From JAGVPT01 sp963772165 (lineage in GTDB: Bacteria; Bacteroidota; Ignavibacteria; UBA10030; UBA8401), in contig CAVYWA010000016.1 in assembly GCA_963772165.1 (NCBI GenBank), positions 1 through 64,000 on the forward strand: a stretch of 64,000 bases of DNA, read 5' to 3'. This document shows, piece after piece, positions 34,336-44,108 of the stretch. Made by a program: the position numbers and the translations under genes. Each line of letters opens with the position of its first letter. The first letter of the stretch is position 1. The notes beneath the pieces were generated by a model. It ran no database searches, was not told the origin of the DNA, and worked only from the letters and a program-made list of their open reading frames with translations.

Positions 34336-35103
34336 ATGAAAATTGATGTGTATTTTTCTCCGGCTCAAGTCGACGAGATGCAATTGCGCGACAAGAATGT
34401 CATTGTTATTGACGTCTTAAGGGCGAGCACCACCATCGTCACGGCCCTGAACAACGGGGCGCGTGAAATCATTCCGGTCGGTTCCATCGAATCGGCGGTG
34501 AAAGTCTCCGGCAATCTTTTTGGCGATGTAGTCCTCCGCGGCGGCGAACGGAATGGGAAAATTATTACGGGCTTCAATTTAGGGAATTCCCCCGGCGAGT
34601 ATACGGAGGAAGCGGTGAAGGGGAAATCCATCATCTTCTGCACGACGAATGGATCCTCGGCGATGGTGAAGGCAAAATACGCCAAACGAATGGCGGTCGG
34701 CGGTTTTATCAATGTCTCGCTCGCGGCGGATTTTATCCGCCAGGCGGGCGAAGATTTTTCCATCGTCTGCGCCGGCGAGAAGCAGCTTTTTAGCATGGAA
34801 GACGCGGTGTGTGCGGGCATGCTTGTCAAGATGCTTGTCGAAGATTCACCGATCGCCGTTGACGTGAATGATGCGGCCGGAGCCGCACAGGTGCTCTATA
34901 AAACTGTCAGCAAGAATCTGCTCAAAATGGCGAAAAGCTCCGACCATGGAAAGTATCTTATCGAGATCGGTTTCGAAAGCGACTTGAAAACATGCGTGAG
35001 CGTCGATTCCATTCCCGTACTGCCGCTCCTGATCGGCAACGTCATTAAGCTGAAAAAGGAAGAGGCCAAGCACTCCATTACTCTTGATGTTCAAGAGGGA
35101 TAA
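34336..35103 (+). CDS. comB: 2-phosphosulfolactate phosphatase family protein (ComB-like)
   Basis: 255 aa from ATG 34336 (GTG 34333 is in frame). Key segments: VIDVLRASTTIVTAL, GERNGKIITGFNLGNSPGEY, IIFCTTNGSSAM and ICAGE-like SIVCAGEK, as in the Mg-dependent ComB phosphatase of coenzyme M synthesis. Bacteria of many phyla carry this family without a complete coenzyme M pathway, so the physiological substrate here is uncertain. It lies 12 bases upstream of ftsK. Confidence 0.88.
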   Translation: MKIDVYFSPAQVDEMQLRDKNVIVIDVLRASTTIVTALNNGAREIIPVGSIESAVKVSGNLFGDVVLRGGERNGKIITGFNLGNSPGEYTEEAVKGKSIIFCTTNGSSAMVKAKYAKRMAVGGFINVSLAADFIRQAGEDFSIVCAGEKQLFSMEDAVCAGMLVKMLVEDSPIAVDVNDAAGAAQVLYKTVSKNLLKMAKSSDHGKYLIEIGFESDLKTCVSVDSIPVLPLLIGNVIKLKKEEAKHSITLDVQEG

Positions 35104-35115
35104 GAATTTTTTTCA

Positions 35116-37588
35116 ATGGACGACACCCCAATCTCAACGGAACACCCGGCGCCTCGCCGGAAAAAAAACGACGAGGGGAAAAAATCTCGCCGCAATAAGC
35201 AGATCGCATCATTCCTCGTCATGGTGCTGGGCATCCTCATCCTTCTATGCCTCGTATCGTACTCTCCCGCCGACGAAGCGAGCGGCGACGTTCCCTTCTC
35301 CCAGCTCTACAAGATTTTTACCAACGACCCGGTGATTCAAGAGAAAGCGATCAGCACGAATAATTGGCTTGGACTTATCGGGGCGATCACATCGAACTTC
35401 CTCATCAACTCGACGGTCGGCTATGCGATATTCGTCCTGCCGTTTTTGTTGATCGCATGGGGATGGATGACACTCCGCCGCAGCGAGATTCGCCGGTTAG
35501 TCTATTTTACAAATTACATTCTCGCTCTTGTGGTCCTCTGGGCGACATTGTGCGGGCTTCTGAGGCTTGTCGGAATGTCAGAAGACCTTTCGCCGCAATG
35601 GAGCGGCGCGATCGGGGCATTCCTTTCGTCCGTGCTGCGGCAATTGATCGGATCCGCCGGGGGAATTATTGTTACGGTATCACTCCTCTTCGTTACGCTG
35701 ACGCTCGCCATCGACCTCGATCTTCATGTCACGTCGGAACGCGTGAAGAATTTTTTCGCGTCGATCGTTTCGGCAATCAATGCCGTGTTCGAACGCTGGA
35801 AGGAACAGCGGGCTATTCAAGCGGCCGAGAAAGAGAAGCAGAAAGCGATGATACAAGTAAAGCGCCCGGCGGAAGAAATTTCGGCCAGGACGGAACATGC
35901 CGTACGGCCCAAGATCGTTTCGCCCCGTGAGGATCGGACCACAACCGTCGAAGAGGCGCCGCTACCGGATGACGCCGACGAAAGAATAGAACCTGCCGTG
36001 GAAGTCTCAACGGAGGCAGGAGAAGAAACGCCGCTCGATATCAAGGAAATGGTGCGCGAAGAAGAGGTCGGTTTGGACGAACGCGATGTCCAGGATGAGG
36101 AAATCGACTACGTGTTCCCGTCGGTCGACTTGCTGAACTCCCAGCGCCAGGCCGAAGCGATCGACGACGCCGAGCTGAAAGCCAACGCTGAACTGCTGCG
36201 TGCAAAACTTGCCGACTTCGATGTCGAGGTGGCCAACGTCAGTGTGACGCCGGGACCGGTCGTGACGTTGTATGAACTTGTTCCGGCGACCGGGGTTAAA
36301 GTTGCGAAAATTGTTAACCTTGCGAACGACCTCGCTCTTGCCATGCAGGCAAAAGGGATCCGCATCGAAGCGCCGATTCCGGGCAAAGGAACGGTCGGTG
36401 TCGAAATACCGAATCACAAACCGTCGCTGGTGACAATCCGGAGCATCATCAACTCCGCAAAATTCCGGGACGCACAGGCTGCGCTTCCGCTCGCGATGGG
36501 AAAAACAATTTCCGGCGAGGTCTACGTCGATGACCTGTCGAAAATGCCGCACCTGCTTATCGCCGGTTCCACCGGTTCGGGAAAAAGCGTCGGCATCAAC
36601 ACCATCCTTGCGAGCATTCTCTACCGGCTTCATCCGTCGGAAGTAAAGTTTCTGATCATCGACCCGAAAAAAATCGAGCTCAGCCTCTACAAAAAACTTG
36701 AACATCATTACCTTGCGATTTCAAAAGATGTCGATGAAAAAATTATTACCATGCCGCAGAATGCCGTCCTGGCGTTGAAGGCTGTCGAGCTTGAGATGGA
36801 ACAGCGCTATGACAAACTTGCCCATGCCGGCGTTCGGAACATTGCCGATTACAATGAGCGCATCACCTCCGGGCGTCTGAAAGATTCGGACACTTTCAAG
36901 CACCGGAAGCTTCCGTACATCGTCATCATTATCGACGAGCTTGCCGATTTGATGATCACGGCAGCCCGGGAGGTAGAAGAACCGATCACGCGGCTTGCAC
37001 AGCTTGCACGGGCCGTCGGGATTCATCTCGTTGTGGCCACCCAGCGCCCTTCGGTCGATGTTATCACGGGCGTTATCAAAGCCAATTTTCCGGCGCGCAT
37101 CGCTTATCAAGTCTCTTCAAAAACCGATTCGCGCACCATCCTCGACATGAACGGTGCCGAGCAGCTCCTCGGCAACGGCGACATGCTCTATATGCCGTCG
37201 TCCAGCCCGAAACCGATCCGCATTCAGAATGCGTTTATTTCGAGCGATGAAGTGGAATCGATCGTCGACCACATCGGCAGGCAGAAAGGGCTACAGCAGG
37301 CCGTTTGAACTGCCGTCGGTGCTGGAGAAACAGCGCGCATCGATGAGCTCGAGCGGCGGGGATCGCGATGAATTGTTTCAGGAAGCGGCGCGGACAATCG
37401 TTCGTCATCAGCAAGGGTCGGTTTCTTTGCTGCAGCGGCGTTTAAAAGTCGGCTACTCGCGCGCTGCTCGGCTGGTCGACGAGCTTGAAGCTGCGGGGAT
37501 TGTCGGACAGTTCGACGGCAGCAAAGCGCGGGAAGTGCTTGTTGAAAGTGAAGCAGAGCTTGAAATTATTCTAAAGAGTTTACTATGA
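35116..37588 (+). CDS. ftsK: DNA translocase FtsK/SpoIIIE, frameshifted near the C-terminus
   Basis: About 824 aa. Four or five membrane spans (residues ~30-200), a charged linker (~220-340), then the RecA-like motor: Walker A GSTGSGKS at residues 484-491 and Walker B IIIDELADLM near 605-613, with the LARAVGIHLVVATQRPSVDVITG segment. The frame closes early at 37308 (KGLQQAV), but the +1 frame continues KGYSRPFELPSVLE and ends in the DNA-reading winged-helix gamma domain (LLQRRLKVGYSRAARLVDELEAAGIVG). One extra G in AAAGGGCTAC (~37287-37290) explains it. An essential division gene, so this is probably a sequencing error. The stop overlaps lolA. Confidence 0.92.
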
Positions 37589-38271
37589 TGATGCGAACGG
37601 CAGTTGTTTTAATCGTGCTGACCTTGATGCACGCCCCGGTCATGCGGCTGTATTCCGGCCAGAAGGCAAAATTAAGCGCTGCAGAAGTTCTTGAAAAAGT
37701 GCAGGAAGCGTACTCGAACGTCGAAGATGCATCGGCCGGTTTTACCCAAACCGTTTCATTGAAGTACGCGAAAATCGAGCAGACGTACACCGGAACAGTG
37801 ATGATGAAGAAGGGAAACAGGTACCGCATCGAGTCGCAGGAGCAAACTCTCGTGACCGACGGTGCAACGGTGTGGGCATACTCTCCCGTCAATAAACAGG
37901 TGCTCATCGATTTGTATAAGGAAAATCCGAATACATTCTCTCCTGAACAATTTCTCGTCGGGCTCCCCAAGAATTTCCGGGCAACGCTCGTCGATGACAA
38001 TGGGGCGGATGTCCATGCCGCATATACCTTAAAACTCTCGCCGAAATCCGGCGCTTCCAAATTCGTGAAGTCACTCAAAGTGTGGATCGATGACACGGAT
38101 TGGAGCATCCGCGGCGTCGAATACATCGATATGAACGAAACACGAACGTTCTACTCGTTGAAAGACGTCCGGTTCAATACCGGAATTCCGGATGAACGCT
38201 TTACCTTTGCCGTGCCGGACCATGTCGAGGTGGTCGACCTTCGTTCCAACGGGCACGATGTGCCTCACTAG
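37585..38271 (+). CDS. lolA: Outer-membrane lipoprotein carrier protein LolA
   Basis: 228 aa with an N-terminal signal sequence (VVLIVLTLMHAPVMRLYSG). The pattern VLEKVQEAYSNVEDASAGFTQTV, GTVMMKKGNRYRIE, LVTDGATVWAYSPVNKQV is the LolA half-barrel that carries lipoproteins across the periplasm. It starts within the last codons of the frame-corrected ftsK, giving an operon comB-ftsK-lolA; ftsK next to lolA is a common arrangement in bacteria. Confidence 0.9.
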   Translation: MMMRTAVVLIVLTLMHAPVMRLYSGQKAKLSAAEVLEKVQEAYSNVEDASAGFTQTVSLKYAKIEQTYTGTVMMKKGNRYRIESQEQTLVTDGATVWAYSPVNKQVLIDLYKENPNTFSPEQFLVGLPKNFRATLVDDNGADVHAAYTLKLSPKSGASKFVKSLKVWIDDTDWSIRGVEYIDMNETRTFYSLKDVRFNTGIPDERFTFAVPDHVEVVDLRSNGHDVPH

Positions 38272-38393
38272 TAATCCTGACCATAGTGCTAAACCCTTTC
38301 CTTTAAAAACTGACGCAAATCCGTAATACATGTTTGCGAAATAATTGAAGTCATAGCATCACTTTTTAAACTGTACCGTTACTTTTTTATTCC

Positions 38394-39407
38394 ATGAAGC
38401 GCTCCAGAACCTATATCCGGTATACCCTCAGCTTTGTCATCATGGCGTTGTTCATGTACCTCGCGTTTCGCGGCCAGGATTTTGAAGCCATTGGGACATC
38501 GTTGAGGCGGGTTCACTTCGTCTGGATCTTTTATCTCATCGTCGGAGGCGTCCTCAGCCATCTTGTCCGCGCGTGGCGATGGCAATATCTTCTCGCTCCC
38601 GTTAAAAAAAACGTCACGCTCCGGAATTCTTTCTCTGCCGTCATGATCGGGTACATGGTGAACAATTTTCTGCCGAGGGTCGGTGAGGTTGTCCGCCCGT
38701 ACACGCTCGGGAAGCTTGAGGGGATTTCGAAAACTGCGGCATTCGGCACCGTCATCATTGAACGGATCATCGATATCATCGCGTTCTTTTCCATTTTGCT
38801 TGCAGTCATGTTTTTCTATTCCGACTCGTTCGCCGAGCTGTTCCCTTCGTTTGCCTCGATTGAGCCGTTCTTTCTTGCCGGCTCTGTGTGTGCATTTCTC
38901 CTCTTTATCTTTCTCTTTTTCAAGGCGGAGTACATTATTTCTTTGATCAAAAGAGGCCTGGTGTTCCTGCCGGAAAAAATCCGCGGGAAACTCGACCGTG
39001 TGTTTGCATCGTTCATTAGCGGTTTTGCGATCGCTAAAGACCCCGGGCAGTTCGTGATGATCATCATCACAAGCTACATCATCCAGGGGCTCTACCTGGT
39101 GCTGATGTATATTCCATTTTATGCTTTCGATGCGATGGCCAACCACTCGCTCAATTTCGGTTCTGCCACAATTTTGCTTGTCGTTTCCACCGTTGCATTT
39201 GCCGTCCCGACGCCGAGCGGGTTCGGGACGTATCATTCGTTTACGTCGTTCACCCTCACCCAATTGTACCACATTGACGGCGTTACCGCATTAAGCTATT
39301 CGATTCTCACGCATGAAGTCGGCGTGTTGCTGACGGCGGTCATAGGATTATATTATTTTTTTAGAGACCATATTCGTGTCACTGAAATTGTGGTGGAGGG
39401 ACAATAA
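38394..39407 (+). CDS. Flippase-like membrane protein (UPF0104 / lysylphosphatidylglycerol synthase TM family)
   Basis: 337 aa with about eight membrane spans. Signature segments: RAWRWQYLLAPV, MIGYMVNNFLPRVGEVVRPYTLGKLEGISKTAAFGTVIIERIIDIIA and VAFAVPTPSGFGTYHSF. Proteins of this family move or modify lipid-linked substrates; the exact role is unknown. It overlaps the upstream part of the next reading frame but is probably a separate gene from the oxidoreductase at 39442. Confidence 0.88.
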   Translation: MKRSRTYIRYTLSFVIMALFMYLAFRGQDFEAIGTSLRRVHFVWIFYLIVGGVLSHLVRAWRWQYLLAPVKKNVTLRNSFSAVMIGYMVNNFLPRVGEVVRPYTLGKLEGISKTAAFGTVIIERIIDIIAFFSILLAVMFFYSDSFAELFPSFASIEPFFLAGSVCAFLLFIFLFFKAEYIISLIKRGLVFLPEKIRGKLDRVFASFISGFAIAKDPGQFVMIIITSYIIQGLYLVLMYIPFYAFDAMANHSLNFGSATILLVVSTVAFAVPTPSGFGTYHSFTSFTLTQLYHIDGVTALSYSILTHEVGVLLTAVIGLYYFFRDHIRVTEIVVEGQ

Positions 39408-39441
39408 TGGTCTTGGTGCTTACACTAATGAGGTAGAGGCT

Positions 39442-41596
39442 ATGAAGCAGGTATCTCAAGAAATGAAGAAAGGTACGATGCATGTCGAAGAGGTGCCGGA
39501 GCCGGCGTTAAAGGGGGGCGGCGTCATCGTCCGCAACGAGTATTCACTGATCAGCGCCGGGACGGAACGGTCATCCGTTCAAAAACGGAAAGAAAGCATG
39601 CTCTCCAAGGTGCGGTCGAATCCGGATATGGTGAAGCTTGTCATGCAACAGATGCGGCAGCAAGGTGTCCTCAATGTATACAGGAAAGTGATGGCGAAGC
39701 TCGAGGCGTTCGGTCCGCTCGGATACAGCTCTGCCGGGACGGTCATCGGAGTTGCAGGGGATATCGATGATTTTGGAGTAGGCGACCGGGTTGCCTGCGG
39801 CGGCGGTTCGGCAAATCACGCCGAAGTGTTGTTCGTGCCGAAAAATCTTTGCGCGAAAATTCCGACCGGACTCTCGATGCAGGAGGCTGCATTCACCACG
39901 GTGGGGGCCATTGCCCTCCAGGGCGTGAGGCTGACTGCGCCGACGCTGGGAGAAACAATTGCCGTGATCGGCCTTGGACTTGTCGGGACAGTTAACGGTC
40001 CAGCTATTGAAAGCCGCCGGATGTTCGGTGATCGGGATCGACATCGACAGCCGCTCCGTCGCGCTGGCAAAAACTCTCGGAGCTGATGCTGCGTTCGCTC
40101 GATCCTCGAGAGGGTTGATGAGCGATATTCAATCCCAGACACACGGGCTTGGAGCGGATGCAATCATCATCACCGCAGCAACGAAAAGCAACGACCCGGT
40201 GCAACTCGCCGGCGAGATCGCCCGCGATAAAGCCCGCGTAGTTCTCGTGGGCGACGTCGGAATTTCTATTCCCCGGGCCCCGTATTACATGAAAGAACTG
40301 GATTTCAGAATATCGAGGTCGTATGGCCCCGGACGCTACGATACATCGTACGAAGAGAAAGGGCGGGACTACCCGGTCGGGTATGTGCGCTGGACCGAGA
40401 AACGCAATATGGAAGAATTCCTGCGGCTTGTGGAAGAGAAGAAAGTCAACGTGGAGAAGCTGACGACACATACGTTTCCCATCGCCGAAGCTCTGAAGGC
40501 GTACGCCATGATTGCTCACGGTACAAAAGAGCGTTACATCGGCGTCCTGCTTGAGTATCCGCACGAAAAAAAATCCACGCTGACGAGCGTCGCTGTCACG
40601 CCGCCGCGTCAGTCACGGGGCTCGCTTTCCGTCGGCTTTATTGGCGCAGGGAATTTTGCGCAAAGCTCGCTCATACCATTTATCAATACCAAAGAGGTTA
40701 CGCTGAAAGGCGTATGCACTTCGAACGGTTTGAATGCGAAGAATGTCGCCCGGAAATTCGGGTTTGAATTGGCAACGACCGACCCGAAAGAAATTTACGC
40801 CTCGAAAGACATCGATACGGTGTTTATCGCAACACGCCATAACCTCCATGCCTCGTTGTGCGTTCAGGCAATAAAAAATCACAAGCATGTCTTTGTGGAA
40901 AAGCCCCTTGCGCTCAACGAGAAGGAGCTTGCTGAAGTCATCAAGGCGCATGATGCGGCAAAAAAGCAATCTCATCTTCGATTCATGGTTGGATATAACC
41001 GGAGATTTTCTCCCTCGGTGAAGCAAGCGAAGGATTTTTTCGCCGGGGCAGCCGAACCGATGTTCATCAATTACCGGGTGAACGCCGGTTTCTTGCCGAA
41101 AGAGCATTGGACGCAGGATCCCGTAGAAGGGGGTGGAAGGATTATCGGCGAAGTTTGCCATTTCATCGATACGATCCAATACCTCTCGAACGGCGAGCCG
41201 GCATCCGTTTTTGCGCAGTCGCTTTCGTTGACGGGAGAACGTTCGCAAAGCGATAATATCGCCATCACCGTTCGGTTCTCGAACGGTTCGGTGGGAGTTA
41301 TTTCTTATCTTGCCAACGGAGATTCCGCCCTTCCCAAAGAACGCATTGAGATTTTTTCAGGAGGGAAAACGGCAGTCATCCACAACTTCAAAGTGTTGGA
41401 GACGTACCAGGGAGGGGCACGAAAAGTTCATGAGACGCTATCGATAGAAAAAGGGCACAAGGCTGAAGTTGAAGAATTTATCAGCTCCGTGCATCTTGCA
41501 AAAGACCTCATACCGTTCCAGAGCCTCGTTGTTACCGCGCGAACAACGTTTAAAATTATTGAATCGCTGGAAAGCGGGATCCCCGTTGAACTCTAA
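39442..41596 (+). CDS. Bi-domain oxidoreductase (zinc-type alcohol dehydrogenase + Gfo/Idh/MocA), frameshifted
   Basis: About 718 aa from ATG 39442 (weak SD GAGG). The N-terminal half is a medium-chain dehydrogenase fold: VRNEYSLISAGTERSSV, GYSSAGTVIGVAGDIDDFGVGDRVACGG, GLVGQLTVQLLKAAGCSVIGIDID. The C-terminal half (from ~residue 390) is a Gfo/Idh/MocA enzyme: SVGFIGAGNFAQSSL, KHVFVEKPLALNE, GEVCHFIDTIQYL. The frame breaks near 39988-39992, exactly in the first nucleotide-binding loop; removing one base restores GLGLVGQLTVQ. This two-enzyme fusion is often found with polysaccharide genes. Catalytic zinc ligands of the first half look absent. Confidence 0.87.
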
Positions 41597-41606
41597 GCTG
41601 CGTGTT

Positions 41607-42293
41607 ATGACCGCGAGAATTGCCGTTATCACTTTTGTCTGTCTGTCCTGGACCGGCGCTTCTCACGCCCAGGCGGTGGAGAATGAGAGCGGGTTAAAGC
41701 TGCGGGAAAATACTTTTTCAATATATGGCGGAATGGGTATCTCCATCGCCGATGCACCGGGGCTGGTTCATTACCTTAACATGCTTGATTACCCGACGGT
41801 GCTCAGCGATTTTGCGACCGATGTTGAGTTTTTCGGCGGGGTGGAATTTCCGCTGAGCTTTGAGTGGGGAGGTGCGCTTGAGTATTCGTACCTCTTCAAA
41901 TCGTATACTCTTCCTACCGGGGATGCTGGAACGTATTCCGTGTTTTATAGCATGCACATGCCGACGGTGATGGCGCACTATGTTGTGACCGGCGAAGGGT
42001 ATTTTTTAAAATTCGGCGGCGGATTCGGCTACCACACCGGTTCTCTCGAACAAAAAGACCCTTACGGCAACGACATAACTTATTCGGCTCACGGCATCGG
42101 TCTCAAGGCTCAAGCAGTGGGCGAAACTGCCTTTGATGAGCATTTGTACGGATACATCGGAGGGGATATGCGGTGGGAGATCATGGGAAAATTGAAAAGC
42201 GATAATGGCACCGTGTTGCAGAACCAGGGCCAGGTTGCATCGCTTTCGATGTTTGTCGTCGGCCTTAATTTTGGAGTGATCTATTATTTTTAG
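41607..42293 (+). CDS. Outer-membrane beta-barrel protein, small
   Basis: 228 aa from ATG 41607, chosen because a signal peptide follows (IAVITFVCLSWTGASHAQA); the longer frame from 41469 lies inside the previous gene. The mature part is a run of amphipathic strands rich in Gly and aromatic residues (GGMGISIADAP, GGVEFPLSFEWGGALEYSYL, FLKFGGGFGYHTG) and ends with an aromatic C-terminus (GVIYYF), typical of small porin-like or OmpW/OmpX-like barrels. Function unknown. It begins 10 bases after the oxidoreductase stop. Confidence 0.72.
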   Translation: MTARIAVITFVCLSWTGASHAQAVENESGLKLRENTFSIYGGMGISIADAPGLVHYLNMLDYPTVLSDFATDVEFFGGVEFPLSFEWGGALEYSYLFKSYTLPTGDAGTYSVFYSMHMPTVMAHYVVTGEGYFLKFGGGFGYHTGSLEQKDPYGNDITYSAHGIGLKAQAVGETAFDEHLYGYIGGDMRWEIMGKLKSDNGTVLQNQGQVASLSMFVVGLNFGVIYYF

Positions 42294-42322
42294 TATAATC
42301 CATCATTCGTCGGCAAGCAATT

Positions 42323-42343
42323 CCCTCCCCTTATAGGGGAGGG
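42323..42343. repeat. Short GC-rich palindrome
   Basis: CCCTCCCC-TTATA-GGGGAGGG hairpin in the gap before the PPIase gene, followed by TAAGGGTGGTG. It has no T-run. Resembles interspersed palindromes common in this group. Confidence 0.6.
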
Positions 42344-42432
42344 TAAGGGTGGTGTCGTTTCGGCGATGCCCCGTTTCTCTATGAAGGGTGGGTTTTATAT
42401 TCACATCATCACAGTAACGAAGGAACGGCATA

Positions 42433-43038
42433 ATGAAAGCAATTTTTATTTTCCTCTGTGGAATAGTTTTCCTTTCCGCGCTTTCAATCAGCCAGGAGAA
42501 AAAATCGACAAAGAAAGGAAAATCATCGGTGGATTCAACGAAAATGTCTCACGGTCTTGTCGTCATTAAAACTTCAATGGGTGACATCACCATTCAATTA
42601 GCAGACGACAAAGCGCCGAAACATGCCGCCAATTTCCGCAAATTGGCAAAAGAAGGATTTTATGCCGGGACAACATTTCACCGTGTCATTCCCGGGTTCA
42701 TGATTCAGGGGGGCGATCCGAATTCAAAGGGCGATGACCGTTCAAAGGACGGCCTCGGCGGACCGGGATATACGATCGATGCCGAGATCGGGCTGACGCA
42801 TGAACGGGGCGTTATTGCTGCGGCTCGTCAGGGTGACGAGATGAATCCGGAGCGCAGATCCAATGGCAGCCAGTTCTACATCACCGTTGCCCCTGCGCCG
42901 TTCCTGGATGGTCAATACAGCGTTTTTGGAAAAGTCATAAAGGGCATGGACGTGGTAGATAAAATCGTCGCCGTTCCTCGCGACCGCAACGATAACCCGA
43001 TTCAAAAAGTCGTCATCAAAAAAGTGACCGTTCATTAA
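42433..43038 (+). CDS. Secreted cyclophilin-type peptidyl-prolyl isomerase
   Basis: 201 aa with a signal sequence (IFIFLCGIVFLSALSISQ) and a Lys/Ser-rich spacer before the cyclophilin domain. The active-site Arg is in GTTFHRVIPGFMIQGGDP, and the domain includes NGSQFYITVAPAPFLDGQYSVFGKV. It would catalyse proline isomerisation in the periplasm or outer membrane. The holA gene follows after 14 bases. Confidence 0.9.
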   Translation: MKAIFIFLCGIVFLSALSISQEKKSTKKGKSSVDSTKMSHGLVVIKTSMGDITIQLADDKAPKHAANFRKLAKEGFYAGTTFHRVIPGFMIQGGDPNSKGDDRSKDGLGGPGYTIDAEIGLTHERGVIAAARQGDEMNPERRSNGSQFYITVAPAPFLDGQYSVFGKVIKGMDVVDKIVAVPRDRNDNPIQKVVIKKVTVH

Positions 43039-43052
43039 AGGGTCTTTCGGTA

Positions 43053-44099
43053 ATGGCAAAAAGCGCCAAAGGAAAAATCTCCGTCGATACCTTTCTTTCT
43101 TCCATCAAGAAGAAAGAATTTGCGCCGGTCTATTTTTTTTACGGCGAGGAAGACTTTTTGATTGACGAAATCGTCGACGCTGTCGTCGCCGAAGGCGTCG
43201 ACCCTGCAACCAGGGGCTTTAACCTCGACATCATCCAGGGGAGCGAAACAGACGGGAAAGACATTGTTTCCATCGCCTCCTCGTTTCCCATGATGGCGGA
43301 ACGGCGGGTCGTTATCGTGAAAGATTTCGACCGCGTTTCAAACAAAGAACTTGTCGAGCCGTATCTCGAACATCCGTCGCCGTCGACATGCCTCATCCTG
43401 ATTGCCTCAAAGCCCGATATGCGCAAGAAGCCGTATCCATTGTTGAAAAAGAATTCCGTCGGCGGGGAATTCAGCAGATTGTATGATAACGAGATACCGG
43501 GATGGATTCAGCGCCGTGTGTCGCAGTTGCGGAGGACAATGACGCCGGAGGCCGCCGAGTTGTTGCAGGCGTACGTCGGCAATTCCCTCCGGGAGGTTTC
43601 AAACCAAATCGATAAATTATTGATTGCCGTTGGCCCCAAACCGACCGTTGCATTGGAAGATGTTGAGGCCGTCGTCGGCATCTCGAAAGAATTTACCGTA
43701 TTTGAATTGACGAAGATGGTCGGTGAAAAGAATATTTCTCAATCACTCGAAATCGTCGAGCGCATGCTGGACAGCGGAGAATCACCGCAATTGATCATTG
43801 TCATGCTCACGCGCCATTTTATCATCATGGCGAAACTTCGTGAGCTCCATGCTGCGGCGAAATCGGAATTCGAGCTGGCGGGCGCTGTCAGGGTGAGCCC
43901 TTATTTTATTAAAGAATACCTTTCGCAGCTTCGCCGTTATTCTCCCGCTGCCGTAGAAAACGCTTTTCTCGCCCTTGCGCGCGCCGACCGGGAGTTAAAA
44001 TCATCGGCCACGGACCCGAAACTCGTGATGGACGTGCTGTTGTGCGAAATTATGGAACGAGGGGCGGTTCACGCCTCCGCATTATCAACCTCGTATTAA
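43053..44099 (+). CDS. holA: DNA polymerase III subunit delta
   Basis: 348 aa. FAPVYFFYGEEDFLIDEIVDAV, SFPMMAERRVVIVKDFD and the C-terminal AKLRELHAAAKS...FIKEYLSQLRRYSP segments match HolA, the clamp-loader subunit that opens the beta clamp. Length is typical. It lies 14 bases downstream of the isomerase gene. Confidence 0.9.
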   Translation: MAKSAKGKISVDTFLSSIKKKEFAPVYFFYGEEDFLIDEIVDAVVAEGVDPATRGFNLDIIQGSETDGKDIVSIASSFPMMAERRVVIVKDFDRVSNKELVEPYLEHPSPSTCLILIASKPDMRKKPYPLLKKNSVGGEFSRLYDNEIPGWIQRRVSQLRRTMTPEAAELLQAYVGNSLREVSNQIDKLLIAVGPKPTVALEDVEAVVGISKEFTVFELTKMVGEKNISQSLEIVERMLDSGESPQLIIVMLTRHFIIMAKLRELHAAAKSEFELAGAVRVSPYFIKEYLSQLRRYSPAAVENAFLALARADRELKSSATDPKLVMDVLLCEIMERGAVHASALSTSY

Positions 44100-44108
44100 T
44101 AACCGCGC

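Noticed and set aside
2737..40000. Programmed ribosomal frameshifting in wcaJ-like, ftsK or bi-domain genes
   Set aside because: No slippery heptanucleotide with downstream pseudoknot is evident, both shift directions occur, and the sites look like random single-base indels.
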